Positions 55,201 through 63,606 of a DNA stretch of 64,000 bases are shown piece after piece; positions within the stretch are counted from its first letter, which is position 1, and each line of letters begins with the position of its first letter. Source of the stretch: Pedobacter roseus (GTDB lineage: Bacteria; Bacteroidota; Bacteroidia; Sphingobacteriales; Sphingobacteriaceae); contig NZ_CP060723.1 of the NCBI RefSeq assembly GCF_014395225.1, positions 5,456,001 through 5,520,000 on the forward strand, in the 5' to 3' direction. Under the pieces are notes generated by a model. The model worked only from the letters and a program-made list of their open reading frames with translations. It did not search any database and was not told the DNA's origin. Made by a program: the position numbers and the translations under genes.

Positions 55201-58174
55201 CATCACTTGAGGTAGAGCAGTTGGCGTCTGCAATCGTCCACCTTAAAATATAGGCGTTACCGGGCACTAAGCCGCTGATGTCGGTTGTAGCCTGTGTATC
55301 ATCCGTAAAAGTTATAGCGGTGGGGGCCGAAACAATGGCCCATTTACCCGTACCTACTAAAGGAGCATTTCCTTTTAGGGTATAAGTAGTTGCGTTACAT
55401 ATTGCATCATCAGGACCAGCATTTGCCAATGTTGCGCTTGGCAATACCGTAATGGTAACGCTTGTGGCTACACCCGGACAACCATTTGAAGATACTGGTG
55501 TAATGGTATAAGTTACTGTGCCTGATGTAGTGCCCGAATTGGTTAAAATATCATTAATCTGTGTGCCTGCCGATGCAACAGCCCTGGTGGTATTTCCGGT
55601 TATGTTACCAGTTACTGTGCTGGTATAGGTATAATTTACTGCTGTTAAATTGGCCGATAGGGTAATGGCTGATGATGTTTTATTACAAATGGTTGGGTTA
55701 GCAGCCGTTGCCGTTACCATTGGGGTTGGTTTAACCGTAACCACCAAATTAAATGGCGTGCCATCGCAACCATCTAAATGTGGGATAATGGTATAGGTTA
55801 CCGTGGCATCAGCACTGAGATCTGTATTGGTTAATACATCATTAATATTTCCGGTTCCGTTTGTGGTGTAGCCGCTAGCTGAGGCTGTTCCTGTAGCTGT
55901 CCAGGTGTAAGTTACATCAGTAGCTGCAGATGCTGGCGTATAGGCGACGTTATTGCCTGTACAGATGGTTTTGGTAGACGCGCTGGTTAAGCTGATGTCA
56001 GGTTTTATTTTTAAGATGATATCGTCATCGATCTGGTTACATGGTGGCGCAAGTGAGGTGGTTACCCTTAAGGTTAAAGTAACCGTACCTGCAGCTTTTT
56101 CAGCTGCAGTTGGTGTGTAAACAGCATTTAAAACGTTTCTGCCTGGAGTAAACGCTCCTGCGCCGCCTATCCAGGTTTGTGTAGCGGTTGTGCCTGTTAT
56201 GCTTGCGCTTAAAGCGAAACTGGGGTCATTAAAGCAGATGCTCTGATCAGCACCGGCATTAACTACGGGTGCTGTACTGAAAGTGAGCACCTGGGTATCA
56301 GTTGCTGTTCCGCAGTTGTTTTTGTGTGTAACGGTTATGGCATAAGTATCGTAGCTATCAAATTTAATGGATGGGTATTTCGAATTCGCCGTTGTACCCC
56401 CTGCAAAACTATAAGTCCCGGCACCCGATGGAACAACCGTCCACGTATAAGTATCTGGTAAATCTTTTGATGTTCCGCTGATAGTCGTTTTGGTTGGCCC
56501 GGTGGTGGTATTGTTAAAATCGTAGGTAGAGAGGTTGCAAAGTGTAATGTCAGGAGAAAGGGTAGCCTTTGGACTTTCGTTTACCACAACAGTTTGTGGC
56601 AGGCTTAACACCGGACCGCAAGATGGGGTAGAGATGCTTAGCGTAATGGTATAAGTGCCGGGGTTAGTAAAGCTGAACTGCGGTTCTTTACTGGTTGCAC
56701 TTGTACCGCCGGCATAACCTACTGAAGGTGTGACTGACCAAAAATAGTTATTAGCAGCATTGCAAATATTATCCAAAACGGAAAGATCTGTAGGCTTTAA
56801 GGTTGTTCCGGAGCAGATGGTGGTAGACGGTAAACTAAAAGCAGGTTTCGGGGGATCCTGGATACAGATTTTCATTTCAACCGGATCAGCATTACACGAA
56901 CCCGAACTATTGGATTCCAGCCGGATCGTATGCTCACCATTTGTTGGGAATTTATAAACGAGGTTATAAGATCTTGGCTGGTTTGCCTTAACGGGTACAC
57001 CATCAACGTACCAGTTATAAGTTACCTCATTCGGTGTGCAGCCCAGTGTGTTGGTATTTGGGTTTTCTCCCAAAGTAGAGGTATTTACAAAAGTAATGTC
57101 AGTATTGGTACATCCTGGATTGTTATAAACAAAAGAGTTTACCGGTTTTACCACAACTTTGGCTGATGAAGATACCGGGGTACCGATTATCCCGCAAAAA
57201 GTATTCGATACATTGATGGAAACATCAAAAGCATTAAAAATTGTTCCGGCGCTTGAGGTAGAAACACTTCCGCATGAAGATTTGATGTAAGAGTGCGCTA
57301 CAATCCCACCATTGTTAATGATTTCGCAAAGGGTGTAAGTGGTTGTGGTCTGGTCGCCCCAGGTAATGGTATAAATATCGCCTGGAAAGTTGTTTTGAAT
57401 ACCAGAGGCTGAAGTCACATCCACATTAAAAGTTAATGCCCCTAATGGCAAACAAACTACTGTGTTTCCTGTATTGGCGAAAGCAGTTACCGTTTTATTA
57501 TTAATGAGCAGATAAGCCTTTGTGGCAACCGTACCATCAGGCATCACGGCTTTGGTGTAAATGGTATAGTGTGATTGTTGAGCAGTAAAACTTTGTATTG
57601 CTGTAGCGAAACTAATGGCAGTAGTACCTCCTCCGCTTCCTTCATTGGTTACAGTGGCCGTAACGGTACTGTTTGCGGTAGATTCATTAGTGAGCAAAAA
57701 GGCATTATTGGGCTTGCTGGTGCAGGTACCAAAAGTCTCTTTATTATTGTTGTTTAGATAAGCTGAGGTAAGTTTTGCCTCAACGGATGGACCAGCCTTA
57801 ACTTCAAAAGCGCTGGATGCAGCACTTACGGAGCTAGGAGTAGTTGTTTTTACCCGAACCCGGTAACCTGTGCCGGGGGCTAATGTGGCAGGAAGTAATC
57901 CGTTAATGTATGTGCTGTAAAAACCTGCATAGGTACCGATGAGTGTTTCGGTGCCGAAATTTCCATTTTGATCGGAGAGGTATAGTTGAAATTGATTTCC
58001 CTGCGTTGAACAACTTGATGGTACGGTGAAGGGAACGGCAATGGTACTGCGTGGGGTAAATGGGCCGGGATCTACCGTGCCAATACTAACCTGGGCGAAA
58101 CCTGCTGACGTACACAAAAATGCCCCAAAAAATAGGACAAGAAAAAGCCATTTCCTTTTACAACGAATCTTCAT
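52241..58174 (-). CDS. Giant T9SS type B surface protein with PKD domains
   Basis: This 1977-residue protein has a signal peptide (ending AGFAQ), then Ig-like and PKD-like repeats. Five clear PKD domains carry WDFGNGT (about 1480), YDFGDGS (about 1566 and 1655), WDFGDGS (about 1738) and WTFGDGA (about 1823). The last 100 residues are the gliding-motility C-terminal domain (IFKAKGRGIKEWQMSVFNKWG then PQGVYYWKIEI), a type B sorting signal for type IX secretion. Mid-protein Ig-like modules repeat YQWQSS and YFRR/YYRR. A surface adhesin or matrix role is inferred. Confidence 0.94.
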   Translation of the reverse strand: MKIRCKRKWLFLVLFFGAFLCTSAGFAQVSIGTVDPGPFTPRSTIAVPFTVPSSCSTQGNQFQLYLSDQNGNFGTETLIGTYAGFYSTYINGLLPATLAPGTGYRVRVKTTTPSSVSAASSAFEVKAGPSVEAKLTSAYLNNNNKETFGTCTSKPNNAFLLTNESTANSTVTATVTNEGSGGGTTAISFATAIQSFTAQQSHYTIYTKAVMPDGTVATKAYLLINNKTVTAFANTGNTVVCLPLGALTFNVDVTSASGIQNNFPGDIYTITWGDQTTTTYTLCEIINNGGIVAHSYIKSSCGSVSTSSAGTIFNAFDVSINVSNTFCGIIGTPVSSSAKVVVKPVNSFVYNNPGCTNTDITFVNTSTLGENPNTNTLGCTPNEVTYNWYVDGVPVKANQPRSYNLVYKFPTNGEHTIRLESNSSGSCNADPVEMKICIQDPPKPAFSLPSTTICSGTTLKPTDLSVLDNICNAANNYFWSVTPSVGYAGGTSATSKEPQFSFTNPGTYTITLSISTPSCGPVLSLPQTVVVNESPKATLSPDITLCNLSTYDFNNTTTGPTKTTISGTSKDLPDTYTWTVVPSGAGTYSFAGGTTANSKYPSIKFDSYDTYAITVTHKNNCGTATDTQVLTFSTAPVVNAGADQSICFNDPSFALSASITGTTATQTWIGGAGAFTPGRNVLNAVYTPTAAEKAAGTVTLTLRVTTSLAPPCNQIDDDIILKIKPDISLTSASTKTICTGNNVAYTPASAATDVTYTWTATGTASASGYTTNGTGNINDVLTNTDLSADATVTYTIIPHLDGCDGTPFNLVVTVKPTPMVTATAANPTICNKTSSAITLSANLTAVNYTYTSTVTGNITGNTTRAVASAGTQINDILTNSGTTSGTVTYTITPVSSNGCPGVATSVTITVLPSATLANAGPDDAICNATTYTLKGNAPLVGTGKWAIVSAPTAITFTDDTQATTDISGLVPGNAYILRWTIADANCSTSSDDVQITVNPLSIGGTTAGDVDVCAGANGGNITLSGQVGNLIRWERSIDNGVTWATITSTANPYVFSNLGISTKFRAVVQSGSCAEAISTATTITVNPGTVAANAGSDQNLCSGNGITLNGNNPAPNSGNWTLTSAQTGVTITDPTLYNTTVTGLVPGQTYIFRWTIAGFNGCPPSVDEITVTYYSPVTNNISASTAPVCASQSITITGDTPTGGTGTFAYQWQSSADGNTWTNVPSATNKDLTLIVSSSTYFRRLVNSTICTSISNSVQVTVLPGLTNNTISADQTICIGTAAAPLTGSVPGGGSGSYTYQWQSSTNGTVWSDVLGATGVSFTPPAPTATIYYRRSVTSGACSNNLSNQVKITVNPPAKAGLVFNTDKGCPPFILTASNISATPYTDRNSTYTWFANGIQIGTGITFPGYTIANDNESVVIKLVVTSSLGCSSDETSHTFSTIQSVTAAYTQSAISGCGPLNVVFTNTSNSLTAATFNWDFGNGTTSNLAQPPAVTYQADPTGKDLTYTVTLKATTACGTTTQTSTVLVKAKPVSVFSPDKTTGCSPLAVAFSNTSPGNYTSYTYDFGDGSAPLTVTDKNSVSHTYTTLAVRDYVVKMTATNECGSNESQYSIRVAPNDITPELVVNSNQLKGCAPLKVDFFNNTKGASTFVYDFGDGSTTVTHTAPETISHTFTQPGKYTITLYASNNCSNASTTETVEVLPQPSVSFTADKTSGCDGVTVKFKNTSTGAIGYVWDFGDGSPTSNTIEPTHTFNGPGKNYAVTLTATNALGCTNSTTIADYIRVVAPPVASFTVTPGNEISIPNYSFGFKDISTDAVSWQWTFGDGAVSTLQNPTHTYANEGNYNVTLKVLNKEGCSSTTFQSVRIIGVPGFLNIPNSFMPASAKNEIKIFKAKGRGIKEWQMSVFNKWGQQLWTTTKLDDGAPLEGWDGTYNGQEQPQGVYYWKIEIKFINGSDWKGMTYDSSPPKKTGVIYLIR

Positions 58175-58399
58175 AAATCTCTAACACTAGGGAATGATTT
58201 TATTGCGTTCTGGAAGCGTTGTTTTGAACCTGCTTTAACCACTACTCAGGAGTGAGTACCCGGCCTAAGACGCGCCAATAAATATTCAGGAACAAAGGAC
58301 GTAATTTTTGGATTACATTTCCTAAATTTTTACACCAATAATAACTAAATGAGCAGGTTATAAGCAGATGGAATTTCGTTTGTAAGCGTAAAAAGGCAT

Positions 58400-58431
58400 A
58401 AAAAACCCCCAGAGCACAAATGCCCTGAGGG
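58400..58431 (-). terminator. Terminator of the groESL operon
   Basis: On the minus strand CCCTCAGGGCA pairs over 11 positions (two G-T) with TGCTCTGGGGG, followed by TTTTT. The other 225 or so bases up to the giant gene's start show nothing further that I can support. Confidence 0.85.
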
Positions 58432-58470
58432 AATATTTTTACACGAAATAGTTTCGCTATGGTGGTGATA

Positions 58471-60105
58471 TTACATCATACCACCCATACCGCCGCCGCC
58501 CATTGGAGGCATTGGAGAACCACCTTCTTCAGGTTCGTCTGCTAAAACAACTTCTGTAGTTAATAACATCGCTGCGATTGAAGCTGCGTTTTCTAATGCT
58601 ACACGACTTACTTTAGTTGGATCGATAACACCTGCACCAATTAAGTTTTCGTAAACATCAGTACGTGCATTATAACCGAAATCGGCAGTACCTTCTTTAA
58701 CTTTTTGAACTACGATAGAACCTTCAATACCTGCGTTTTCGCAAATTTGACGTAATGGCTCTTCAATAGCACGACGGATGATCTGGATACCTGTGTTTTC
58801 ATCTTCGTTAGCACCTTTTAGGTTAGCTAAAGCCTCAACTGCACGGATAAAAGCAACACCACCACCAGCAACGATACCTTCTTCTACAGCCGCACGGGTT
58901 GCATGTAAAGCATCATCAACACGGTCTTTTTTCTCTTTCATTTCAACCTCACTTGCTGCACCTACGTAAAGAACTGCAACACCGCCAGCTAATTTAGCCA
59001 AACGCTCTTGTAATTTTTCTTTATCGTAATCAGATGTAGTCGTTTCGATCTGAGATTTAATCTGACTTACGCGAGATTTAATATCATCTGAGTTACCAGC
59101 ACCGTTAATTACAGTTGTATTGTCTTTATCAACAACAACTTTCTCAGCAGAACCTAAATAAGTTAAATCAGCATTTTCTAATTTATATCCTCTTTCTTCT
59201 GAAACAACGATACCGCCAGTTAAGATTGCGATGTCTTCTAACATTGCTTTTCTTCTGTCGCCAAAACCTGGTGCCTTAACAGCAACAACTTTTAACGAAC
59301 CACGGATTTTATTTACTACCAAAGTAGCTAAAGCTTCGCCATCTAAATCTTCAGAAATGATTACCAATGGTTTACCAGTTTGAACCGTTTTTTCTAAAAC
59401 AGGCAACAATTCTTTCATGTTGCTGATTTTTTTGTCGTAGATTAAAATGTAAGGATTTTCTAATTCAGCTTCCATTTTATCTGCGTTAGTTACAAAATAT
59501 GGAGATAAATAACCTCTGTCAAATTGCATACCTTCAACTGTTTTTACTTCAGTTTCAGTACCTTTTGCTTCTTCAACAGTAATTACTCCATCTTTACCAA
59601 CTTTGCTCATTGCTTCCGCAATTAATGAACCAATAACCTCGTCGTTATTTGCTGAGATAGATGCAACTTGTTTAATTTTATTGTTATCATCACCAACCGC
59701 TTGTGATTGAGATTTTAAGTTTTCTACAACAGCAGCAACTGCTTTATCAATACCACGTTTTAAATCCATTGGGTTTGCACCTGCAGCAACGTTTTTAATA
59801 CCGGTTGTAATAATCGCCTGAGCCAATACAGTAGCAGTAGTCGTACCATCACCAGCAATATCAGCTGTTTTTGAAGCTACTTCTTTAACCATTTGAGCAC
59901 CCATGTTCTCAACTGCATCTTTCAATTCGATTTCTTTAGCCACAGTAACACCATCTTTGGTGATTGCTGGTGAACCGAATTTTTTATCGATAATTACGTT
60001 ACGACCTTTTGGACCTAAAGTTACTTTTACTGCATTTGCAAGAATATCAACACCTCTTTTCAGGGCGTCGCGTGCTTCTACGTTATATTTTACTTGTTTT
60101 GACAT
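58471..60105 (-). CDS. groEL: Chaperonin GroEL (60 kDa)
   Basis: This 544-residue protein forms the tetradecameric ATP-driven folding chamber that works with GroES. The nucleotide motif [13 protein letters not shown], the signature [15 protein letters not shown] and the Gly-Gly-Met tail (GGGGMGGMM) are all seen. The length is normal. It follows groES after a 134-nt spacer that contains a long imperfect inverted repeat. Confidence 0.99.
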   Translation of the reverse strand: MSKQVKYNVEARDALKRGVDILANAVKVTLGPKGRNVIIDKKFGSPAITKDGVTVAKEIELKDAVENMGAQMVKEVASKTADIAGDGTTTATVLAQAIITTGIKNVAAGANPMDLKRGIDKAVAAVVENLKSQSQAVGDDNNKIKQVASISANNDEVIGSLIAEAMSKVGKDGVITVEEAKGTETEVKTVEGMQFDRGYLSPYFVTNADKMEAELENPYILIYDKKISNMKELLPVLEKTVQTGKPLVIISEDLDGEALATLVVNKIRGSLKVVAVKAPGFGDRRKAMLEDIAILTGGIVVSEERGYKLENADLTYLGSAEKVVVDKDNTTVINGAGNSDDIKSRVSQIKSQIETTTSDYDKEKLQERLAKLAGGVAVLYVGAASEVEMKEKKDRVDDALHATRAAVEEGIVAGGGVAFIRAVEALANLKGANEDENTGIQIIRRAIEEPLRQICENAGIEGSIVVQKVKEGTADFGYNARTDVYENLIGAGVIDPTKVSRVALENAASIAAMLLTTEVVLADEPEEGGSPMPPMGGGGMGGMM

Positions 60106-60121
60106 TTCTTTTTTGAATTTT

Positions 60122-60233
60122 GAATGATTGTATGAGAGAATGATTCAATTTATTTCTTCTCATTCTAACATTATGATTTTATTTGTTGATTGATGCTGAA
60201 TTCTCTCATTTGAAATTCAGTCATTCAATCATT
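60122..60233. repeat. Long imperfect inverted repeat between groES and groEL
   Basis: GAATGATTG (60122-60130) with TGAGAGAAT (60133-60141) on one side face ATTCTCTCA (60200-60208) and CAATCATT (60226-60233) on the other. The spacer could fold into a large hairpin in the groESL messenger. Confidence 0.55.
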
Positions 60234-60239
60234 AATTAT

Positions 60240-60530
60240 TTACCCAACAACAGCGTAGATATCAGTTTCACGCATAATAAGGTAATCTTTGCCTTCGTAA
60301 GGGAATTCGGTACCACCGTATTTACCATAAATTACAACATCGCCAACTTTTACGCTGGCTTTTTTACCTTCAGAATCTTCTTCAGAAACAGAAACTACAG
60401 TTCCTTTAGATGGTTTTTCTTTAGCAGTATCAGGGATATACAAACCCGATGCAGTTTTTTCTTCTGCCGCAGCCGGTTCAACTATTACTCTGTTCGAACT
60501 GCCAGCAATTGGTTTAAGGTTTAACGCCAT
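60240..60530 (-). CDS. groES: Co-chaperonin GroES
   Basis: This 96-residue protein caps GroEL. It shows the family opening LKPIAGSSNRVIVEPAAAEE, a mobile loop with TASGLYIPDTAKEKPSKG and the beta barrel core VGDVVIYGKYGGTEF. It is the first gene of the operon. A classical CIRCE operator is not seen upstream. Confidence 0.98.
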   Translation of the reverse strand: MALNLKPIAGSSNRVIVEPAAAEEKTASGLYIPDTAKEKPSKGTVVSVSEEDSEGKKASVKVGDVVIYGKYGGTEFPYEGKDYLIMRETDIYAVVG

Positions 60531-60784
60531 AACTTTTATTATTTTTTATTTTGATTTTAAGTTTTTTAACTATCCATACATTTAACACTTTTTGTGCCAA
60601 GTGGTTTGGAGGGACAAATTTTCACCAAATTGTCAATTTTTTTACCCGAATGGAGAATGTGGGTGTCAGCATGGCAGTAAGTTTTCATTTTTTTAGCCAG
60701 ATTATTGTTGTTTTTATTAGTGCTTCAGCGATGACAACTTTACCGGCCTTATGCCCATTATGTTTTCAATGCTGAAAAAAACTT

Positions 60785-61546
60785 TTATATGGCCTTTTCT
60801 GTTAAATATTTCCAGTACCTTTTAGGTACATGCTGCAAGTGCAGTTTTGTGTTTTTGCGGGCCACAATGTTGGCACTTTTAAAATAATCTTTCCAAAGCG
60901 TGGCATACAACGCTTCGCCTTCGCCCATTAAAACCGGAGCAGGATTTTGCTTATTTACGCCATTGCTAAAACTGATGGTGATTTCTTCAACCGTATTTAA
61001 ATTATAATGCAAACCATATTTACGTTTCAAATCATAAATTACCCATTGTTGATCGGCGTAACGGTTTTTAAAGTGATTGGATATTAAGGGCAGTACATTG
61101 AAATCAGGATCAATACCTGCATAAAAAATCCCATCGCCTGTTTTTTGAAAACGAATAAAGGCTTCCATGCGGTGTTTTTCGCGCTCTACACTTTTGGCAT
61201 ATTTGGCAAGTGCAATTACATGTTCATTGCCATAATTGTTTTCGGCACCGGCCGGATGCTGAAAAATATAGATGCTAAATTGAAAGAGGTGATGATATGC
61301 TTCCGGAATTTCTGACAAATAACTGCAATAATATTTGCGCAGCCAATCCTTTCTCAGTTTCTTTTCCAATCCCGCCCAAACCCGTTCTGCTTTTTCTGCA
61401 TCAGTGTTCACGGTAAAGCTTTCTACAAAAGCTTCAGGCTGGAAAATTTCAGTCGATTTTAACACAACTTTTCCCGGTTTGCGCTCAAACCACTCGAAAA
61501 CAGCTGTTAAAAGGCCCTGAAGGGAGCCATCGAAAATGTAAGTCAT
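60785..61546 (-). CDS. TIGR03915-family putative DNA-repair protein
   Basis: This 253-residue protein has the opening TYIFDGSLQGLLTAVFEWF and the late motif HYNLNTVEEITISF, with a C-terminus PKRYWKYLTEKAI, as in the TIGR03915 family. That family is found almost always next to the radical SAM TIGR03916 family and is predicted to be linked to uracil-DNA-glycosylase-like repair. The activity is unproved. The partner gene lies 104 nt upstream, with a dispersed repeat between them. Confidence 0.87.
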   Translation of the reverse strand: MTYIFDGSLQGLLTAVFEWFERKPGKVVLKSTEIFQPEAFVESFTVNTDAEKAERVWAGLEKKLRKDWLRKYYCSYLSEIPEAYHHLFQFSIYIFQHPAGAENNYGNEHVIALAKYAKSVEREKHRMEAFIRFQKTGDGIFYAGIDPDFNVLPLISNHFKNRYADQQWVIYDLKRKYGLHYNLNTVEEITISFSNGVNKQNPAPVLMGEGEALYATLWKDYFKSANIVARKNTKLHLQHVPKRYWKYLTEKAI

Positions 61547-61562
61547 TAGTTGTTTGTTAAAT

Positions 61563-61643
61563 CGTCATCTCGACTGAAGCGCAGCGAAATGGAGAGATCT
61601 ATGATAGATTTCTCGACTGCGTTGCACTCCGCTCGAAATGACG
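61563..61643. repeat. CGTCAT...ATGACG repeat (81 nt) between the repair-pair genes
   Basis: It starts CGTCATCTCGACTGAAGCG and ends CTCGAAATGACG; CGTCAT and ATGACG are perfect inverted ends. It almost fills the spacer of an otherwise compact gene pair. Confidence 0.75.
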
Positions 61644-61650
61644 AGCGCTT

Positions 61651-62907
61651 TTAAAACAAAATCATCTGGTTACTATCCGTTTTTAAATATTTACTCTGGC
61701 TTTCGGCCAAAATAAAAGCTTTAATCTGTGTGCCCTGATAATCTTTCAATTGGTATGGACTATCTAAACAGGTGATAAAGTGTTTTGCCCGGTTATAAGC
61801 CACACCGATTTTCTTTAACTGATCAATCCTTAGTTTGCCGAATTTCCGGGCCTGCACAATTTTTTTGGCAGACATTACGCCAATACCCGGAATACGGAGA
61901 ATCATGTTATAATCGGCAGTATTAATATCTATCGGGAAATGCTGCATGTTGCGGATCGCCCAGCTTAGTTTTGGATCAATATCCACATCCAGGTTTGGGT
62001 TGGCATCATTTAAAATTTCCTGCACCTTAAAACCGTAAAAGCGCATTAACCAATCGGTTTGGTATAATCGGTTTTCTCTTAATAATGGTGGCTGGGTTCC
62101 CAAAATTGGCATCCGTGTATCGTTACTAATGGGTACATAACCCGAATAATAAACCCTTTTGAGCGCAAAATTTTTATAAAAGGCATTGGCCGTGTACATA
62201 ATGTCTTTATCACTTTCGGGTGTTGCGCCAATTACCATTTGTGTGCTTTGACCAGCAGGTACAAATTTGGGCACATGTTTAATCAGTTTTTTATCTGCGG
62301 TAAACTGCGTAATCTGTTGCTGTACAAAGCCCAGTGGTTTAATCACATCTGCGTGGTTTTTTTCAGGTGCCAAAAGTTTTAAACCCGCTTCGGTAGGCAT
62401 TTCTAAATTAATACTCATCCTGTCAGCGTAAAGGCCAGCCTCTTTAATCAGCTCATCGCTGGCTCCCGGAATGGTTTTCAGGTGGATGTAACCATTGTAA
62501 TTCTGCTCCAGCCTTAATTTTTTTACCACTAAAAGCAAACGCTCCATGGTAAAATCGGCATTTTTGAAAATCCCCGAACTTAAAAACAGCCCTTCAATAT
62601 AATTGCGGCGGTAAAAGTTCATGGTAAGGTCTACCACTTCATCTACCGTAAAGGCCGCACGTTTAATGTCGTTGCTTTTCCGCGATACACAGAACAAACA
62701 ATCGTATATACAATGGTTGGTTAAGAGGATTTTTAAAAGCGAAACACAACGTCCATCTTCGGTATAAGTATGGCAAATGCCGGAAGAGTGACTGTCGCCC
62801 AGCCCTTTAGTAGTGTTTTTTCTTGTGCCGCCGCTTGATGAACAAGAAACATCGTATTTAGCGGCGTCAGCAAGAATATTAAGTTTTTCACGAATTCGAT
62901 CAGACAT
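61651..62907 (-). CDS. Radical SAM protein with helix-hairpin-helix, TIGR03916 family (putative DNA modification/repair)
   Basis: This 418-residue protein begins with the family block LNILADAAKYDVSCSSSGG and has the radical SAM cluster CxxxCxxC at C66, C70 and C73 (NHCIYDCLFC). A helix-hairpin-helix (ILRIPGIGVMSAKKIVQ) near the C-terminus should bind DNA. Family members are predicted to modify or repair DNA with a TIGR03915 partner. ATG 62907 is chosen over a TTG seven codons earlier that falls in the promoter box. Confidence 0.92.
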   Translation of the reverse strand: MSDRIREKLNILADAAKYDVSCSSSGGTRKNTTKGLGDSHSSGICHTYTEDGRCVSLLKILLTNHCIYDCLFCVSRKSNDIKRAAFTVDEVVDLTMNFYRRNYIEGLFLSSGIFKNADFTMERLLLVVKKLRLEQNYNGYIHLKTIPGASDELIKEAGLYADRMSINLEMPTEAGLKLLAPEKNHADVIKPLGFVQQQITQFTADKKLIKHVPKFVPAGQSTQMVIGATPESDKDIMYTANAFYKNFALKRVYYSGYVPISNDTRMPILGTQPPLLRENRLYQTDWLMRFYGFKVQEILNDANPNLDVDIDPKLSWAIRNMQHFPIDINTADYNMILRIPGIGVMSAKKIVQARKFGKLRIDQLKKIGVAYNRAKHFITCLDSPYQLKDYQGTQIKAFILAESQSKYLKTDSNQMILF

Positions 62908-62925
62908 AGGGGGAATATTTACTAA

Positions 62926-62933
62926 CAAATATA
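62926..62933 (-). promoter_or_regulatory. Candidate -7 box of the repair-pair operon
   Basis: The minus-strand sequence TATATTTG fully matches TAnnTTTG and lies 18 nt before the chosen ATG. Confidence 0.5.
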
Positions 62934-63000
62934 GCTTAATAACTAAAAATATTAGTAAATAGATTTGTTAAATCTATTCGTTTAAGGAATAATCGTAATC

Positions 63001-63519
63001 TTAACTAAAACTGTTTGAAGGATTAAAGGGCAACTGATGAACCATTTGATAGTTTGCCTGATAGTATTGTAATGCTGAAAAAAATCGGTCTGCTTCAGTT
63101 TCATGATTTTTAAGCGGACTGAAATTGGCCACAAAATCAGGATTGTTAAATGCAATTTGATAAAAATAACCACCATTAAAGTTGTCAAACATTTCGGTTA
63201 CGCTCGTTACATTTTCCCAACTGCAAAAAAAATCTGTTCTTCGGTACAAGAAAGAAGTACTTTTTAGTTTAATGCTGATTCCGTTTTCGTTGATCAGCAC
63301 TGTACTGTGCACAAATATTTGCGTTCTGGTTATCCATAATAAAAACAGCGCCATCGAAATCATTGCTGTAGCAACTAAAAATAAGGTGCTAAGTTCTGAA
63401 AGTGAAGTGGGTAAATTAAAAAGGCAATACAACATTAAGGATATAAAAATCGCGGGTATGCCAACCATTGCGATTAATAACACACTATTTTTGTGGTATT
63501 TTAATTTATAGGAATGCAT
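63001..63519 (-). CDS. Small membrane protein of unknown function
   Basis: This 172-residue protein has two membrane helices (about 12-35 and 42-63) and a soluble C-terminus with strands (FVHSTVLINENGISIKLKS, DFFCSWENVTSV) resembling a PH-like fold of bacterial membrane proteins. I do not assign a family. It is a single gene upstream of the repair pair on the same strand, about 70 nt from its promoter box. Confidence 0.75.
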   Translation of the reverse strand: MHSYKLKYHKNSVLLIAMVGIPAIFISLMLYCLFNLPTSLSELSTLFLVATAMISMALFLLWITRTQIFVHSTVLINENGISIKLKSTSFLYRRTDFFCSWENVTSVTEMFDNFNGGYFYQIAFNNPDFVANFSPLKNHETEADRFFSALQYYQANYQMVHQLPFNPSNSFS

Positions 63520-63606
63520 AAGGATTAATTTTTTATAAAATTAAGGCCTTATAAATTGTTCTGAAATACTGATTAATAGGTAATTCTTGACAGACCGGCT
63601 GTAGGT

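Noticed and set aside
52241-58174. Small plus-strand frames within the giant gene
   Set aside because: They are shadows of a long, coherent repeat-domain protein on the other strand.
60582-60600. Possible CIRCE (HrcA) operator ahead of groES: TTAACAC-TTTTT-GTGCCAA
   Set aside because: The arms match imperfectly and the spacing is 5 nt, far from the TTAGCACTC-N9-GAGTGCTAA consensus.
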